Positions 26,955-37,676 of a stretch of DNA of 64,000 nt are shown here, piece by piece (within the stretch, counting starts at the first letter, position 1; each line of letters opens with the position of its first letter). The notes under the pieces were generated by a model that was not told the origin of the DNA, ran no database searches, and worked only from the letters and a program-made list of their open reading frames with translations. Source of the stretch: Calothrix membranacea FACHB-236 (GTDB lineage Bacteria > Cyanobacteriota > Cyanobacteriia > Cyanobacteriales > Nostocaceae); the NCBI RefSeq assembly GCF_014696315.1, contig NZ_JACJPX010000018.1, positions 1 through 64,000 of the forward strand, read 5' to 3'. The translations under genes and the position numbers were made by a program.

Positions 26955-29900
26955 ATGAGTCACCTACCCTTATTGACAATTTTGTTGATTGACGATTGTG
27001 CTGAAGATCGGGTGACTTACCGTCGCTTTTTACAGCATGATAGCCGCTATACTTATCGCATTTTAGAGTTTGATACAGCAACAGCAGCAATGAACTGGTG
27101 TCAGTACGAGATACCAGATGTAATTTTGCTGGATTTTGCTCTACCTAATGGTGATGGATTAGAGTTTATTCAGCAGCTTAGAGAACAGCTAAGAAATAGT
27201 CAATCGGCTGTGATTATGGTGACTGGGCAAGGAGACGAAACCATTGCTGTACAAGCAATGAAAAGTGGTGCCCAGGATTATTTACTTAAAAGCCAGCTAA
27301 CGTCAACAATTTTGCACAGCGCTATTCATTATGCAGTTGAGCAGTTACGCCTGTTACGACAATTAGAACAAAGTCGAGAGCAACAACACTTAATTGCAGC
27401 GATTGCTTTAAGAATTCGTCAGTCTTTGAAGCTAGAAGAAATATTGCGGATTACAGCCAAAGAAGTAAGGCAGTTTCTCAAGGCAGATCGTGTACTAGTT
27501 TATCAATTTCAGCCAGATATGAGCGGCACTGTGGTAGCAGAGTCGGTGCTTCCCGGCTGGACAGTGTCGCTAGGTATGGAAATTCAAGATACTTGCTTTC
27601 AAGAGGGAGCCGGAGCTGAATATTACCAAGGGAAAAAACGGGCGACTAATGATATTTATCAAGCAGGTTTAACAGATTGTCACTTACAGCTATTAGAACA
27701 ATTTGAAGTTAAAGCCAATTTGGCAGTTCCCATTTTGGTGAAGGATAGTTTATGGGGATTGTTAATTGCTCACCAATGTTCTAGAACGCGCAATTGGGAA
27801 GCGATGGAATTAGAGTTGCTGGATCAGCTAGGGGTGCAATTATCTCTGGCAATTCAGCAGGCGAATGCTTATCAGCAGTTGCAAACAGAACTGACAGAAC
27901 GCAAATGGATAGAAGCAGCGCTGCAAGCTAGCGAAGAAAAGCTGAAGCTTACCCTAGATTTTGCTCATATTGGCTATTGGGAGCGAAATTTTATTACTAA
28001 TGAAATCTCGGCTAGCGACAATGCCATTCGCTGTTTTGGCTATGAGAGAAATAGCATCAACGTCACCACTGAAGAGTGGTTGAGCAAGATTCATCCTGAG
28101 GATCGCGAATGGGTACAAAGGCAACTCAAGGAAGCGATCGCCAACAAAACAGATTATGTTGTGGAATATCGAGTAGTCTGGCCAGATCACAGCATTCACT
28201 GGATATCTTCAACCGGAAGGGCAATTTACGACAATAACGGACTTCCTCTGGAGATGCTAGGCGTGTTAATGGATGTCAGCGATCGCAAACAGGCAGAAGC
28301 AAGTTTGCGTCACAGTGAAGAACGTTACCGTTGTCTGACTCATGCTACTAATCAAATAGTCTGGATTACTGATGCTGTAGGAAACCCTACTAGTATCTCG
28401 CCAATCTGGACTGAAATTACTGGACAGCCAGCAGCAGAAATTGCCCAGGGAGGTTTCTGGGATTATTACCATCCCGATGATTGCGAGCCGATTGCACAAG
28501 CTTGGAACCATGCTTTCACTACCAAACAAAAATTTGAGATGGAAATGCGAGTCCGGGCAAAAACAGGCGATTACCGCACTTTTTGGACAAGAGGTGTACC
28601 AGTACTCAACCCTGATAGCAGTATTCGAGAATGGGTAGGCATTTGTAGCGATATCAGCGAGCGCAAACAAGCCGAAGAAAAACTACGAGAAAGTGAAGAA
28701 CGCTTCCGTGCAACTTTTGAGCAAGCAGCAGTAGGCATTAGCCATGTATCCCTGAGTGGGCAATATATGCGCCTCAACCAAAAGTTCTGCGACATTCTCG
28801 GCTATACTCCGGCAGAACTCCTAGAATTGACCTTTCAGGAGATTACCCACCCTGCCGATTTAGCAGCAGATTTGCATCTGACGCAAAAGCTGCTGAAAGG
28901 GGAAATTCAGACATTTTTTCTGGAAAAGCGGTATATAACTCAGGATAGCTCCTTTCTATGGGTTAATTTGACAGTTTCTTTAGTGCGCGATCGCCTTGGC
29001 GCACCAAAATATTTTATTTCTGTGATCGAAGATATTTCCCACCGCAAGCAAATGGAAGCGGAACTACAGCAGAATCAGGAGCGTTTGAATATGGCTCTGG
29101 AATCTGCTGGTATGGGTAACTGGGACTGGAATATTCAAACCGGAGAAATTTATTGGTCGCCTAACCTACAACGAATATTTGGCATGGTTCCCGGCAGTTT
29201 CAACGGTAATTTTGAAACTGTGGTGTCGATGATGCACCCAGATGATCGGGAATCGGTTTTACAAGCAATTAATGCGGCTGTTTATCAAAAACAGGAATAT
29301 CATATCGAGTTTCGCTTTTTTAAAGCTAATGGTACACCACGCTGGGCACTGGGTAACGGAAAAGTCTTTTATGACGAGCAAGGTAATCCTACCCGGATGA
29401 TGGGTATTGACTTAGACATTACTGAGCGCAAACAGGCAGAAGCTATTATCAAGGAAAGCGAAGAACGATTCCGCCATATAGCAGACAGTAGCCCTGTGCT
29501 GATGTGGATATCGGGAACTGACAAATTATGCGATTATTTTAATCGCAGCTGGTTGGAATTTACTGGCAGAACTTTAGAACAAGAACTTGGTAATGGTTGG
29601 CTAGAAAAAGTACACCCAGATGACTATCAATATTGCCTAGAAACTTATGTAAAAGCGTTTGATAGCCGCCAAAAGTTCCAAATTGAATATCGTCTCCAAC
29701 GTTTTGATGGTGAATATCGTTGGATTTTAGATAAAGGAGTTCCCCGATTTACCAGTGAAGGCGAATTTTTGGGCTATATGGGTTCTTGTATTGATATTAG
29801 CGATCGCATTCTGGCAGAACAAGCATTACAACAACTCAATCAAGAACTAGAAACCAGGGTAGAACAGCGCACCGCTGCTTTAAAAGAAAGCGAAGAACGC

Positions 29901-32900
29901 TGGCAATTAGCGCTTAAAGGCAGCAATGATGGCATTTGGGATTGGAACCTCAAAACTAATCAGGTGTTCTTCTCAACTCGCTGGAAAGAAATGCGGGGCT
30001 TTACTGAGGATGAAATGGATTCCAATATTGAAGAATGGTGGAGCAGAATTCATCCTGATGATTACGAACGTTTTAGAACAGCATTAGATGACCATTTTGC
30101 CCAAAAAGCACCATTTTTCTGTGAAGAGTACCGAGTACAGCACAAAAATGGCTCCTACATTTGGGTATTAAACCGGGGTCAAGCTTTGTGGGATGAATCA
30201 GGTAATGTCATTCGCATGAGTGGTGCAACAAAAGATATTACCGAGCGCAAATTGGCAGAAGACGAACTCCGCAAAAGCCAAGCCCATCTCAGCGCTGCCC
30301 AGCGAGTTGCGCGTTTGGGCAGCTGGGAGTTTAATCTGCAAACTCAGGAAGGATGGTGGTCACGGGAAACCTATGAAATTTACGGGCGCAATCCTGATGA
30401 GCAGCCACCAAGCAGTCTAGAAGAGAATCTTCAGTATATTCATCCTGATGATCGAGAATATTTTACACAAAAATTTCATGCGTTACTAGAAGAGCGTTAC
30501 CAAGAAATAGAGTATCGGTTGCTGCGTCCAGATAATACAATTGCTTATATTTTAATGCGGGTAGAAGTAATTTATGATACTGATAATCAACCAACTAGTA
30601 TTGTAGGCGCGACCCTGGATATTACGGAACGCAAACAAGCAGAAGCAGAGTTATTAGCCTTAAGCAGTCTGCAACAGGCAATTTTGGATGGCTCCGATTA
30701 TGCCATTATTTCCGTCAATTCTCAGGGCTGGATTCAAACCTTCAATAGTGGTGCCCAAAAGATGTTGGGCTATACAGCAGCAGAAGCGATTAATAACACT
30801 CCAGAACTGTTCCATGATTTGGTAGAAATTCAGGAACGCTCAGAAATTCTCTCAAGAGAGTTAGGTAGACCAATAGCCTCGCCTATAGAATTTTTTAGCA
30901 TCAAAAACCAAGATGGCACTTACGAAGACGAATGGACATACATTCATAAAAATGGCGATCGCTTTCCGGTTTTGTTGTCAGCTACCTGTCTGCGTAAACC
31001 AGATGGTGAAATTTGGGGATTTCTGGGTATTGCTAAAGATATTACCCAACAAAAACAGATGGAAGCGGAACTTCGGAAAAATGCTGCCCATCTTGCTAGC
31101 GCCCAGCAAATTGCCCATCTGGGTAGTTGGGAATTTGACTTCCAAACTCAACAAATCCATTGGTCGGCAGAAAGCTTTGAGATTTATGGATGCGATCCTC
31201 AATCTGGGATGCCAACCTATGAAGAATTACGCCAGTTAATTCATCCCGATGATCGCGATCGCCATGATCATGTAGTAGAGCAAGCCAGTCAACATGGTAA
31301 ATCTTACGAAATAGAATATCGCTTTTATCACTCCAATGGCAGTTTGCGCTATGCATTAGCACGAGGCGAAGTCATATTGGATGCTGGAGGCAAGCCAAAA
31401 CAGTTTATTGGTACAGTTCAGGATATTACTGAGCGCAAACTGGCTGAAGAAAAACTGCAAAGCCTTAGCGATCGCTTATCTTTGGCACTGAAAGCAGGTG
31501 CAATTGGTACTTGGGACTGGGATATCATCCACGAAATCCACTGGGATGAACGGATGTATGAACTGTATGGTATTGTGCCGGGGTCTGAAAGTGTGGCACT
31601 GTATCAAGAATGGTTAAATGTCTTACATCCAGACGATCGCGCCCCAGCCGATGCTGCTTTTCAAGCTTTGCTGCGAGGAGAGAAAGAATTTGATACGGAA
31701 TTTCGCATTATTCATGCCGATGGCAGCATCCGCCATATCAAAGCTGCGGCTCTTTTGCAACGCAATCAGCAGGGTGAAGTACAACGAGCAGTAGGAATTA
31801 ATTATGACATCACAGAGCGCAAACAAATAGAAGCCGCCCTGCGTGAGAGCGAACGCCGCTATGCCACCTTAGCAGAAGCATCACCAGTCACAATTTTCCG
31901 CATTGATGCACATGGGAATTGCATCTACATCAACGAACGCTGGAGCGAGATGACTTGTAGACCAACTGAATCGGCATTGGGAACAGGATGGTTAGATGCA
32001 GTACATCCAGAAGACCGCGAATATATAGTGATGCAAAGGTCTAAATCATTATCGAAAACGCCGGGGTTGATTCGCAACGAAGGCAGGCATTTACTCCCAG
32101 ATGGCAGCATCACCTGGTTTTACGCCCAACTGGTACCCGAAACTAATCCCGATGGTAACTTTATTGGCTACATTGGCACACTTACGGATATTACAACTCG
32201 CAAACAAATCGAAGCAGCCCTTTGGGAAAGCGAACGTCGCTATGCCAGTTTAGCAGAAGCCTCACCAGTAGCCATCTTTCGGCTAGATGCTGTAGGTAAC
32301 TGTATGTATGTTAACGAGCGCTGGTGTGAGATGACAGGCAGACCGGCCGAAGAAGCGATGGGTTACAAATGGTTAAATGCAGTACATCCAGAAGACCGCC
32401 ATCGCTTTATTGGCTTTTCGCCATCCTCTACATCAGAAAACATCAGGTGTGATGAAGGCAGACATCTGCTTCCAGATGGCAGCATTTCCTGGTTTTACGT
32501 CCAAGTCATCAGCGAAACTGACATAGAAGGTAACATCATTGGCTATGTTGGCACATTAACAGATATCACTGCACGTAAAGAAGCAGAAATTGCCCTGCAA
32601 GAAAGCGAGCGCCGCTATGCCACCTTAGCAGAAGCGTCTCCAGTAGCAATTTATCAAATGGATGCATCAGATAACATCATCTATGTCAATGATCGCTGGA
32701 GCGAGATGACAGGTAGACCAACTGAAGATGCAATGGGCTTCAAATGGTTTGAAGCTATCCACCCAGACGACCGCGATCGCCTGCAAAGGGAATGGAAGCA
32801 ATGGTTACAAACAGCCCAGCAAGGAGAGGTGTACCACAATGAAGGCAGACATCTTTGGCCTGATGGTAAAATCACCTGGTTTGACTGCTATTTACTACCT

Positions 32901-35900
32901 GAAACTAACCAAGCAGGCACTATCATTGGTTACATCGGTAGCTTAGTAGATACCACTGATCGCAAAGCTACAGAACTTGCACTCCAAGAAAGCGAGCGCC
33001 GCTACGCCAACTTAGCACACACAGTTCCGGTGGCAATTTTCCGCTTTGATAGTGAGATTAACTGCATCTATGTCAACAATCGTTGGAGCCAGATCACAGG
33101 CAGACCACCGGAAGCAGCAATGGGGCGAAAATGGTTAGAAGCTATCCACCCAGAAGACCGCGATCTCATCCGCAAGGAATGGGCGCAATGGGTGCAAACA
33201 TATAAACCAGGAGAAATCTTCAAAAATCAAGGTAGGCATGTTTGGCTTGATGGCAGAATCACCTGGTTTGACTCCTATACGCTACCAGAAACTGACTCAG
33301 AAGGCAAAATAATTGGTTACATCGGTACGATTGTCGATATTACAGATCGCAAAGAAGCAGAAATTGCCCTGCAAGAAAGTGAACGCCGCTATGCAACTTT
33401 GGCCCAAGCAGCACCAGTAGGTATTTATCGGTTTGATGCTGAAGGTAACTGTGTATATGTCAATGAGATCTGGAGTGAGATGACAGGCCGACCCACAGAG
33501 GAAGCATTAGGCAAGGAATGGATCAAAGCATTACACCCAGACGACCGCGAACCAATTTTAACGGCTACATCAAAAGCGGTGGCACAAAAAAGCAAGAAAA
33601 ATAGTGAAGGTAGACATCAAAAACCCGATGGTAGCATTAGCTGGTTTTATAGCCAGATGGTTCCAGAAATTGATGCCAATGGTACTTTAGTTGGTTATAT
33701 CGGCACACTCACCGATATCACCGTTCGTAAAGAAGCAGAAATTGCCCTTAAAGAAAGCGAACGTCGTTATGCCACCTTGACCGAAGCAGCACCAGTAGGC
33801 ATTTTCCGGTTTGATGCCGAAGGTAACTGTATCTATGTCAATGATCGCTGGAGTGAGATGACAGGCCGACCAGTCGATTCAGCATTAGGTATGGGCTGGA
33901 TAGATAGCTTACACCCAGAAGACCGCGATCGCATCTCACAGGAATGGGATCACGGGTTTGACCAAGGAAAATTTACTCAACACGAGGCCAGGTATCTCCG
34001 CCCTGATGGAACTATAATCTGGCACTACTGCCAAGCAGTACCTGAAATTAGCGAAGATGGCAGTTTCATTGGCTATATCGGCACGCTCACAAATATTACT
34101 GCCCATAAACAAGCAGAAATTGCCCTCAAAGAAAGCGAACGCCGCTATGCCACCTTAGCAGAAGCAGTGCCGGTGGGGATTGTCCGGTTTGATGAGCAAG
34201 GTAATTGTATCTACGTCAACGAGCGCTGGTGCGAGATGACAGGACAGCCAACCCAAGCAGCATTGGGAATGGGATACTTAGATGTTTTGCACCCAGAAGA
34301 TCGTGATCAACTATTGAGCGAATGGTCTCAATGGACGCAATTATCTCAGCCCAGAAGGTTGTTCCAAAGAGAAGGCAGGTATATTCGCCCAGATGGTAAC
34401 ATCAACTGGTTTTCCGGTTATGCACTAGCCGAAATTAACCCCGATGGTATTGTTGTAGGCTATGTTGGCACACTCACAGATATTACTGAACGCAAGCACA
34501 ATGAAGATAAACTGCGTAAACTCTCGGATAGGCTGACATTAGCAGTCCAATCGGGAGGATTCGGTATTTGGGAATGGGATATCGTCAACGATGTACTGTT
34601 TTGGGATGAGCGGATGCATGAACTTTACGGCATCCAGCCTTCTGAGTTTGATGGCGTATATGACACTTGGATTCAAAGGGTTCATCCAGACGATCGCGCC
34701 GCAGTTGAAGCACTGAGCCAGCGAGTGCTTCAAGGTCAGATAGAATACAATACAGAATTTCGTGTTGTTCATCCCGATGGCAGCATCCGCTATATTAAAG
34801 CCTACGCTCTGATCAAAAGAAATCAGCAGGGCGAAGCTATCAGGATGGTGGGTGTCAACTATGACATTACAGAACGTAAATTAGCAGAACTAGAACTCAT
34901 TCGTAACCGAGACTTACGGGAAATAATTTATAACGAATCTACTGATGCCATCTTTTTAGTAGATCCGCAAACTCTGCTAACTATTGATTGTAATCGCCGG
35001 GCTATAGAACTGTTTGCAGCTAATCATAAAACCGACTTGATTGGTATTGCTGGACACACACTTCAGCACAAGCCATTCTCCGAAGACGAACTAGCTGCTA
35101 TTGCAGTGGAGATGGAGTCAAAAGGCTTCTGGAGCCGAGAACTTGAATATATAAATCATCAAGGCAATTCCTTCTGGGGAAACATCGCTTCCAAGCCGAT
35201 TACCGTCGCTGGGCGGAGGCTGAATTTAGTCCGCATCACAGATATTAGCGATCGCAAACAAACCGAAGAAATCCTGGCAACATATACCCGCGAACTAGCA
35301 GATTTATACAATCATGCTCCCTGCGGCTACCATTCTCTTGATGTTGACGGTCGATTTGTCAACGTCAATGATACAGAGTTGCAATGGTTGGGCTACACCT
35401 ATGAAGAAATCATTGGGCAACATTTTCTGGACTATATTACAGAAGCCAGCCGCCCAACATTTTTAGCCAACTATCCGCAATTTAAAGAACGCGGTTGGGT
35501 GAAAGACCTAGAATTTGACATGATTTGCAAAGATGGCACCATTTTACCAGTGCTGCTAAATGCAACTGCCGTCCAGAGTGAAGATGGTACTTTTATATCC
35601 AGCCGTTCCAGCATCTTTGATATCCGCGATCGCAAACAAGCGGAACGGGAATTGCAAGAATCCCGCACCATGTTGCGCTTGGTACTAGATACGATTCCCC
35701 AAAGAGTATTTTGGAAAGATTGCGACTCACGTTATATAGGCTGTAATCCCAGCTTTGCCAGCGATTATCAACTAACCCCCAATGAAATTATCGGCAAAAC
35801 AGACTTAGAATTACCTTGGGCAGAATGGGCACACCTCTACCGTGCAGATGATGCCTTTGTCATCAACACCAAAACTGCCAAACTAGGCTATGAAGAGCCA

Positions 35901-37664
35901 ACCGTCAATCTCAATGGTGAGCAAATATGGTTGCGAACTAGTAAAGTGCCTTTAACTAACAGCACTGGCGAAGTTATTGGTGTTTTGGCTTCTTATGAAG
36001 ATATTACTGAGCGCAAACAGGCTGAAGAACAGTTACAGCATACTAATCACCAGCTAGCCCACGCTAACGTTGAATTAGCCCGTGCTACGCGCTTAAAAGA
36101 CGAATTTTTGGCAAATATGAGCCATGAACTGCGAACCCCACTCAACGCCATTTTGGGAATGTCGGAAGGTTTGCAAGAAGGTGTATTTGGCGAAGTTAAT
36201 GAACGGCAAATCAAAGCCATCTCTACCATTGAGCGCAGCGGCAAACATTTGCTGGAACTGATTAATGACATTTTAGATTTATCCAAAATCGAATCTGGCA
36301 AACTAGAACTGCAACTAAGCGACGTTCCTGTAAGAACTCTGTGTGACGCTAGTATCAGCTTCATCAAACAGATGGCTTTGAAGAAAAATATCGCACTCAG
36401 CACTCGGATTGCCGAAAATCTAGGTAACATTTATATAGACGATCGCCGTTTGCGCCAAGTCTTAATCAACCTCCTCAGCAACGCCATCAAATTTACACCC
36501 GAAGGCGGTTCCGTCAGGTTAGAAGTTTCCCTAGAAGCAGCAGGGGAGCAAGGGAGCACAGGATCAGAGGTAGCTGTAGTTAATTCTCCCCCATCTCCCC
36601 AAATCTGCTTCTCCGTCATTGATACTGGTATCGGCATTAATACAGAAGATATCAGCAAGTTATTTCAGCCCTTCATGCAGCTTGACAGCAGCCTCAACCG
36701 TCTGTATAATGGCACGGGTTTAGGATTGGCACTTGTACAGCGGATTGCTACCTTGCACGGCGGAACTGTCTCAGTCAGCAGTAAAGTCGGTGAAGGTAGT
36801 TGTTTTATTGTTCGTATTCCTTACCAAACCAGCGATTGTTTGCCCAAAATGCAAGTAACGGCTCCATTACCCAGCCATCGCCTACCTGCGGATAATAGTC
36901 AAGTTTTAATTATTGAAGACTCAATTCCGGCGGCTGAGCAAATTACCCGCTATCTGAGCGAAATAGGTATGCAGCCTATTGTCTATTCGCGAGGCGAAGG
37001 CTCTGTAGAAGAAGCGCTACGCGTTCAGCCTGCTTTTATCCTTTTAGATTTGCAATTACCAAACCTTTCCGGTTGGGATGTGCTCAATCAACTGCAGAAC
37101 AACCCACAAACTAAAGAAATTCCCGTCATCATTATTTCTGTAGTAGACGAACGCACCAAAGGATTGGCTCAGGGAGCTGCGGAATATATAGTTAAGCCAA
37201 TTACTCGCCAGCAGTTTCAAGCAACACTAGAGAAACTGCAATATATTCCCCGCAATGACTCCACAGCATTAATTGTTGTCCCACAACCAGCTGTTAACCC
37301 GCCTCTCATTCTACTTGCAGAAGACAATCAGGCAAACATCGATACCATGTCTGGTTATCTGGAGAGTCGCGGATATCGCCTAATTTTGGCAAAAAATGGT
37401 CAGGAAGCCCTTGAGGTTGCTAAATCTCAACAACCTGATTTAATAGTAATGGATGTTCAAATGCCAGTGATGGACGGATTAGAAGCAATGCGTCACCTCC
37501 GTCAGGAAAGGCAATTTGACCACGTACCGATTATTGCATTAACAGCTCTTGCCATGCCAGGCGATCGCGAAAATTGTTTAGATGCAGGAGCGAACGAATA
37601 TTTAAGTAAACCTATTAAACTCAAACAGCTAGCAGTCACAATTCAACAACTTTTAGGAAGGTAA
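26955..37664 (+). CDS. Giant hybrid histidine kinase: REC-GAF-21xPAS-HisKA-HATPase-REC-REC
   Basis: 3569 residues from ATG 26955 (TTG 26946 is in frame but less likely). Order: receiver 1 (about 1-125, phospho-Asp in ILLDFALPNGDG); GAF (about 150-305, DRVLVYQFQPDMSGTVVAES); 21 PAS/PAC modules (about 311-3025), each ending in a DITERKQAE-like linker; HisKA (MSHELRTPLNAILG, His near 3057); HATPase (INLLSNAIKF, FSVIDTGIGINTED, NGTGLGLAL); receivers 2 (ILLDLQLPNLSGWD, Asp about 3362) and 3 (IVMDVQMPVMDG, Asp about 3498). No transmembrane span, so it is cytoplasmic. PAS modules 11-17 (nt about 31830-34500) are close tandem duplicates (ESERRYATLAEA-PV). PAS modules usually sense ligands, light or redox state through bound cofactors; none can be assigned here. 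A second kinase begins 12 nt downstream. Confidence 0.93.
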   Translation: MSHLPLLTILLIDDCAEDRVTYRRFLQHDSRYTYRILEFDTATAAMNWCQYEIPDVILLDFALPNGDGLEFIQQLREQLRNSQSAVIMVTGQGDETIAVQAMKSGAQDYLLKSQLTSTILHSAIHYAVEQLRLLRQLEQSREQQHLIAAIALRIRQSLKLEEILRITAKEVRQFLKADRVLVYQFQPDMSGTVVAESVLPGWTVSLGMEIQDTCFQEGAGAEYYQGKKRATNDIYQAGLTDCHLQLLEQFEVKANLAVPILVKDSLWGLLIAHQCSRTRNWEAMELELLDQLGVQLSLAIQQANAYQQLQTELTERKWIEAALQASEEKLKLTLDFAHIGYWERNFITNEISASDNAIRCFGYERNSINVTTEEWLSKIHPEDREWVQRQLKEAIANKTDYVVEYRVVWPDHSIHWISSTGRAIYDNNGLPLEMLGVLMDVSDRKQAEASLRHSEERYRCLTHATNQIVWITDAVGNPTSISPIWTEITGQPAAEIAQGGFWDYYHPDDCEPIAQAWNHAFTTKQKFEMEMRVRAKTGDYRTFWTRGVPVLNPDSSIREWVGICSDISERKQAEEKLRESEERFRATFEQAAVGISHVSLSGQYMRLNQKFCDILGYTPAELLELTFQEITHPADLAADLHLTQKLLKGEIQTFFLEKRYITQDSSFLWVNLTVSLVRDRLGAPKYFISVIEDISHRKQMEAELQQNQERLNMALESAGMGNWDWNIQTGEIYWSPNLQRIFGMVPGSFNGNFETVVSMMHPDDRESVLQAINAAVYQKQEYHIEFRFFKANGTPRWALGNGKVFYDEQGNPTRMMGIDLDITERKQAEAIIKESEERFRHIADSSPVLMWISGTDKLCDYFNRSWLEFTGRTLEQELGNGWLEKVHPDDYQYCLETYVKAFDSRQKFQIEYRLQRFDGEYRWILDKGVPRFTSEGEFLGYMGSCIDISDRILAEQALQQLNQELETRVEQRTAALKESEERWQLALKGSNDGIWDWNLKTNQVFFSTRWKEMRGFTEDEMDSNIEEWWSRIHPDDYERFRTALDDHFAQKAPFFCEEYRVQHKNGSYIWVLNRGQALWDESGNVIRMSGATKDITERKLAEDELRKSQAHLSAAQRVARLGSWEFNLQTQEGWWSRETYEIYGRNPDEQPPSSLEENLQYIHPDDREYFTQKFHALLEERYQEIEYRLLRPDNTIAYILMRVEVIYDTDNQPTSIVGATLDITERKQAEAELLALSSLQQAILDGSDYAIISVNSQGWIQTFNSGAQKMLGYTAAEAINNTPELFHDLVEIQERSEILSRELGRPIASPIEFFSIKNQDGTYEDEWTYIHKNGDRFPVLLSATCLRKPDGEIWGFLGIAKDITQQKQMEAELRKNAAHLASAQQIAHLGSWEFDFQTQQIHWSAESFEIYGCDPQSGMPTYEELRQLIHPDDRDRHDHVVEQASQHGKSYEIEYRFYHSNGSLRYALARGEVILDAGGKPKQFIGTVQDITERKLAEEKLQSLSDRLSLALKAGAIGTWDWDIIHEIHWDERMYELYGIVPGSESVALYQEWLNVLHPDDRAPADAAFQALLRGEKEFDTEFRIIHADGSIRHIKAAALLQRNQQGEVQRAVGINYDITERKQIEAALRESERRYATLAEASPVTIFRIDAHGNCIYINERWSEMTCRPTESALGTGWLDAVHPEDREYIVMQRSKSLSKTPGLIRNEGRHLLPDGSITWFYAQLVPETNPDGNFIGYIGTLTDITTRKQIEAALWESERRYASLAEASPVAIFRLDAVGNCMYVNERWCEMTGRPAEEAMGYKWLNAVHPEDRHRFIGFSPSSTSENIRCDEGRHLLPDGSISWFYVQVISETDIEGNIIGYVGTLTDITARKEAEIALQESERRYATLAEASPVAIYQMDASDNIIYVNDRWSEMTGRPTEDAMGFKWFEAIHPDDRDRLQREWKQWLQTAQQGEVYHNEGRHLWPDGKITWFDCYLLPETNQAGTIIGYIGSLVDTTDRKATELALQESERRYANLAHTVPVAIFRFDSEINCIYVNNRWSQITGRPPEAAMGRKWLEAIHPEDRDLIRKEWAQWVQTYKPGEIFKNQGRHVWLDGRITWFDSYTLPETDSEGKIIGYIGTIVDITDRKEAEIALQESERRYATLAQAAPVGIYRFDAEGNCVYVNEIWSEMTGRPTEEALGKEWIKALHPDDREPILTATSKAVAQKSKKNSEGRHQKPDGSISWFYSQMVPEIDANGTLVGYIGTLTDITVRKEAEIALKESERRYATLTEAAPVGIFRFDAEGNCIYVNDRWSEMTGRPVDSALGMGWIDSLHPEDRDRISQEWDHGFDQGKFTQHEARYLRPDGTIIWHYCQAVPEISEDGSFIGYIGTLTNITAHKQAEIALKESERRYATLAEAVPVGIVRFDEQGNCIYVNERWCEMTGQPTQAALGMGYLDVLHPEDRDQLLSEWSQWTQLSQPRRLFQREGRYIRPDGNINWFSGYALAEINPDGIVVGYVGTLTDITERKHNEDKLRKLSDRLTLAVQSGGFGIWEWDIVNDVLFWDERMHELYGIQPSEFDGVYDTWIQRVHPDDRAAVEALSQRVLQGQIEYNTEFRVVHPDGSIRYIKAYALIKRNQQGEAIRMVGVNYDITERKLAELELIRNRDLREIIYNESTDAIFLVDPQTLLTIDCNRRAIELFAANHKTDLIGIAGHTLQHKPFSEDELAAIAVEMESKGFWSRELEYINHQGNSFWGNIASKPITVAGRRLNLVRITDISDRKQTEEILATYTRELADLYNHAPCGYHSLDVDGRFVNVNDTELQWLGYTYEEIIGQHFLDYITEASRPTFLANYPQFKERGWVKDLEFDMICKDGTILPVLLNATAVQSEDGTFISSRSSIFDIRDRKQAERELQESRTMLRLVLDTIPQRVFWKDCDSRYIGCNPSFASDYQLTPNEIIGKTDLELPWAEWAHLYRADDAFVINTKTAKLGYEEPTVNLNGEQIWLRTSKVPLTNSTGEVIGVLASYEDITERKQAEEQLQHTNHQLAHANVELARATRLKDEFLANMSHELRTPLNAILGMSEGLQEGVFGEVNERQIKAISTIERSGKHLLELINDILDLSKIESGKLELQLSDVPVRTLCDASISFIKQMALKKNIALSTRIAENLGNIYIDDRRLRQVLINLLSNAIKFTPEGGSVRLEVSLEAAGEQGSTGSEVAVVNSPPSPQICFSVIDTGIGINTEDISKLFQPFMQLDSSLNRLYNGTGLGLALVQRIATLHGGTVSVSSKVGEGSCFIVRIPYQTSDCLPKMQVTAPLPSHRLPADNSQVLIIEDSIPAAEQITRYLSEIGMQPIVYSRGEGSVEEALRVQPAFILLDLQLPNLSGWDVLNQLQNNPQTKEIPVIIISVVDERTKGLAQGAAEYIVKPITRQQFQATLEKLQYIPRNDSTALIVVPQPAVNPPLILLAEDNQANIDTMSGYLESRGYRLILAKNGQEALEVAKSQQPDLIVMDVQMPVMDGLEAMRHLRQERQFDHVPIIALTALAMPGDRENCLDAGANEYLSKPIKLKQLAVTIQQLLGR

Positions 37665-37676
37665 CGGAAATTGCCG

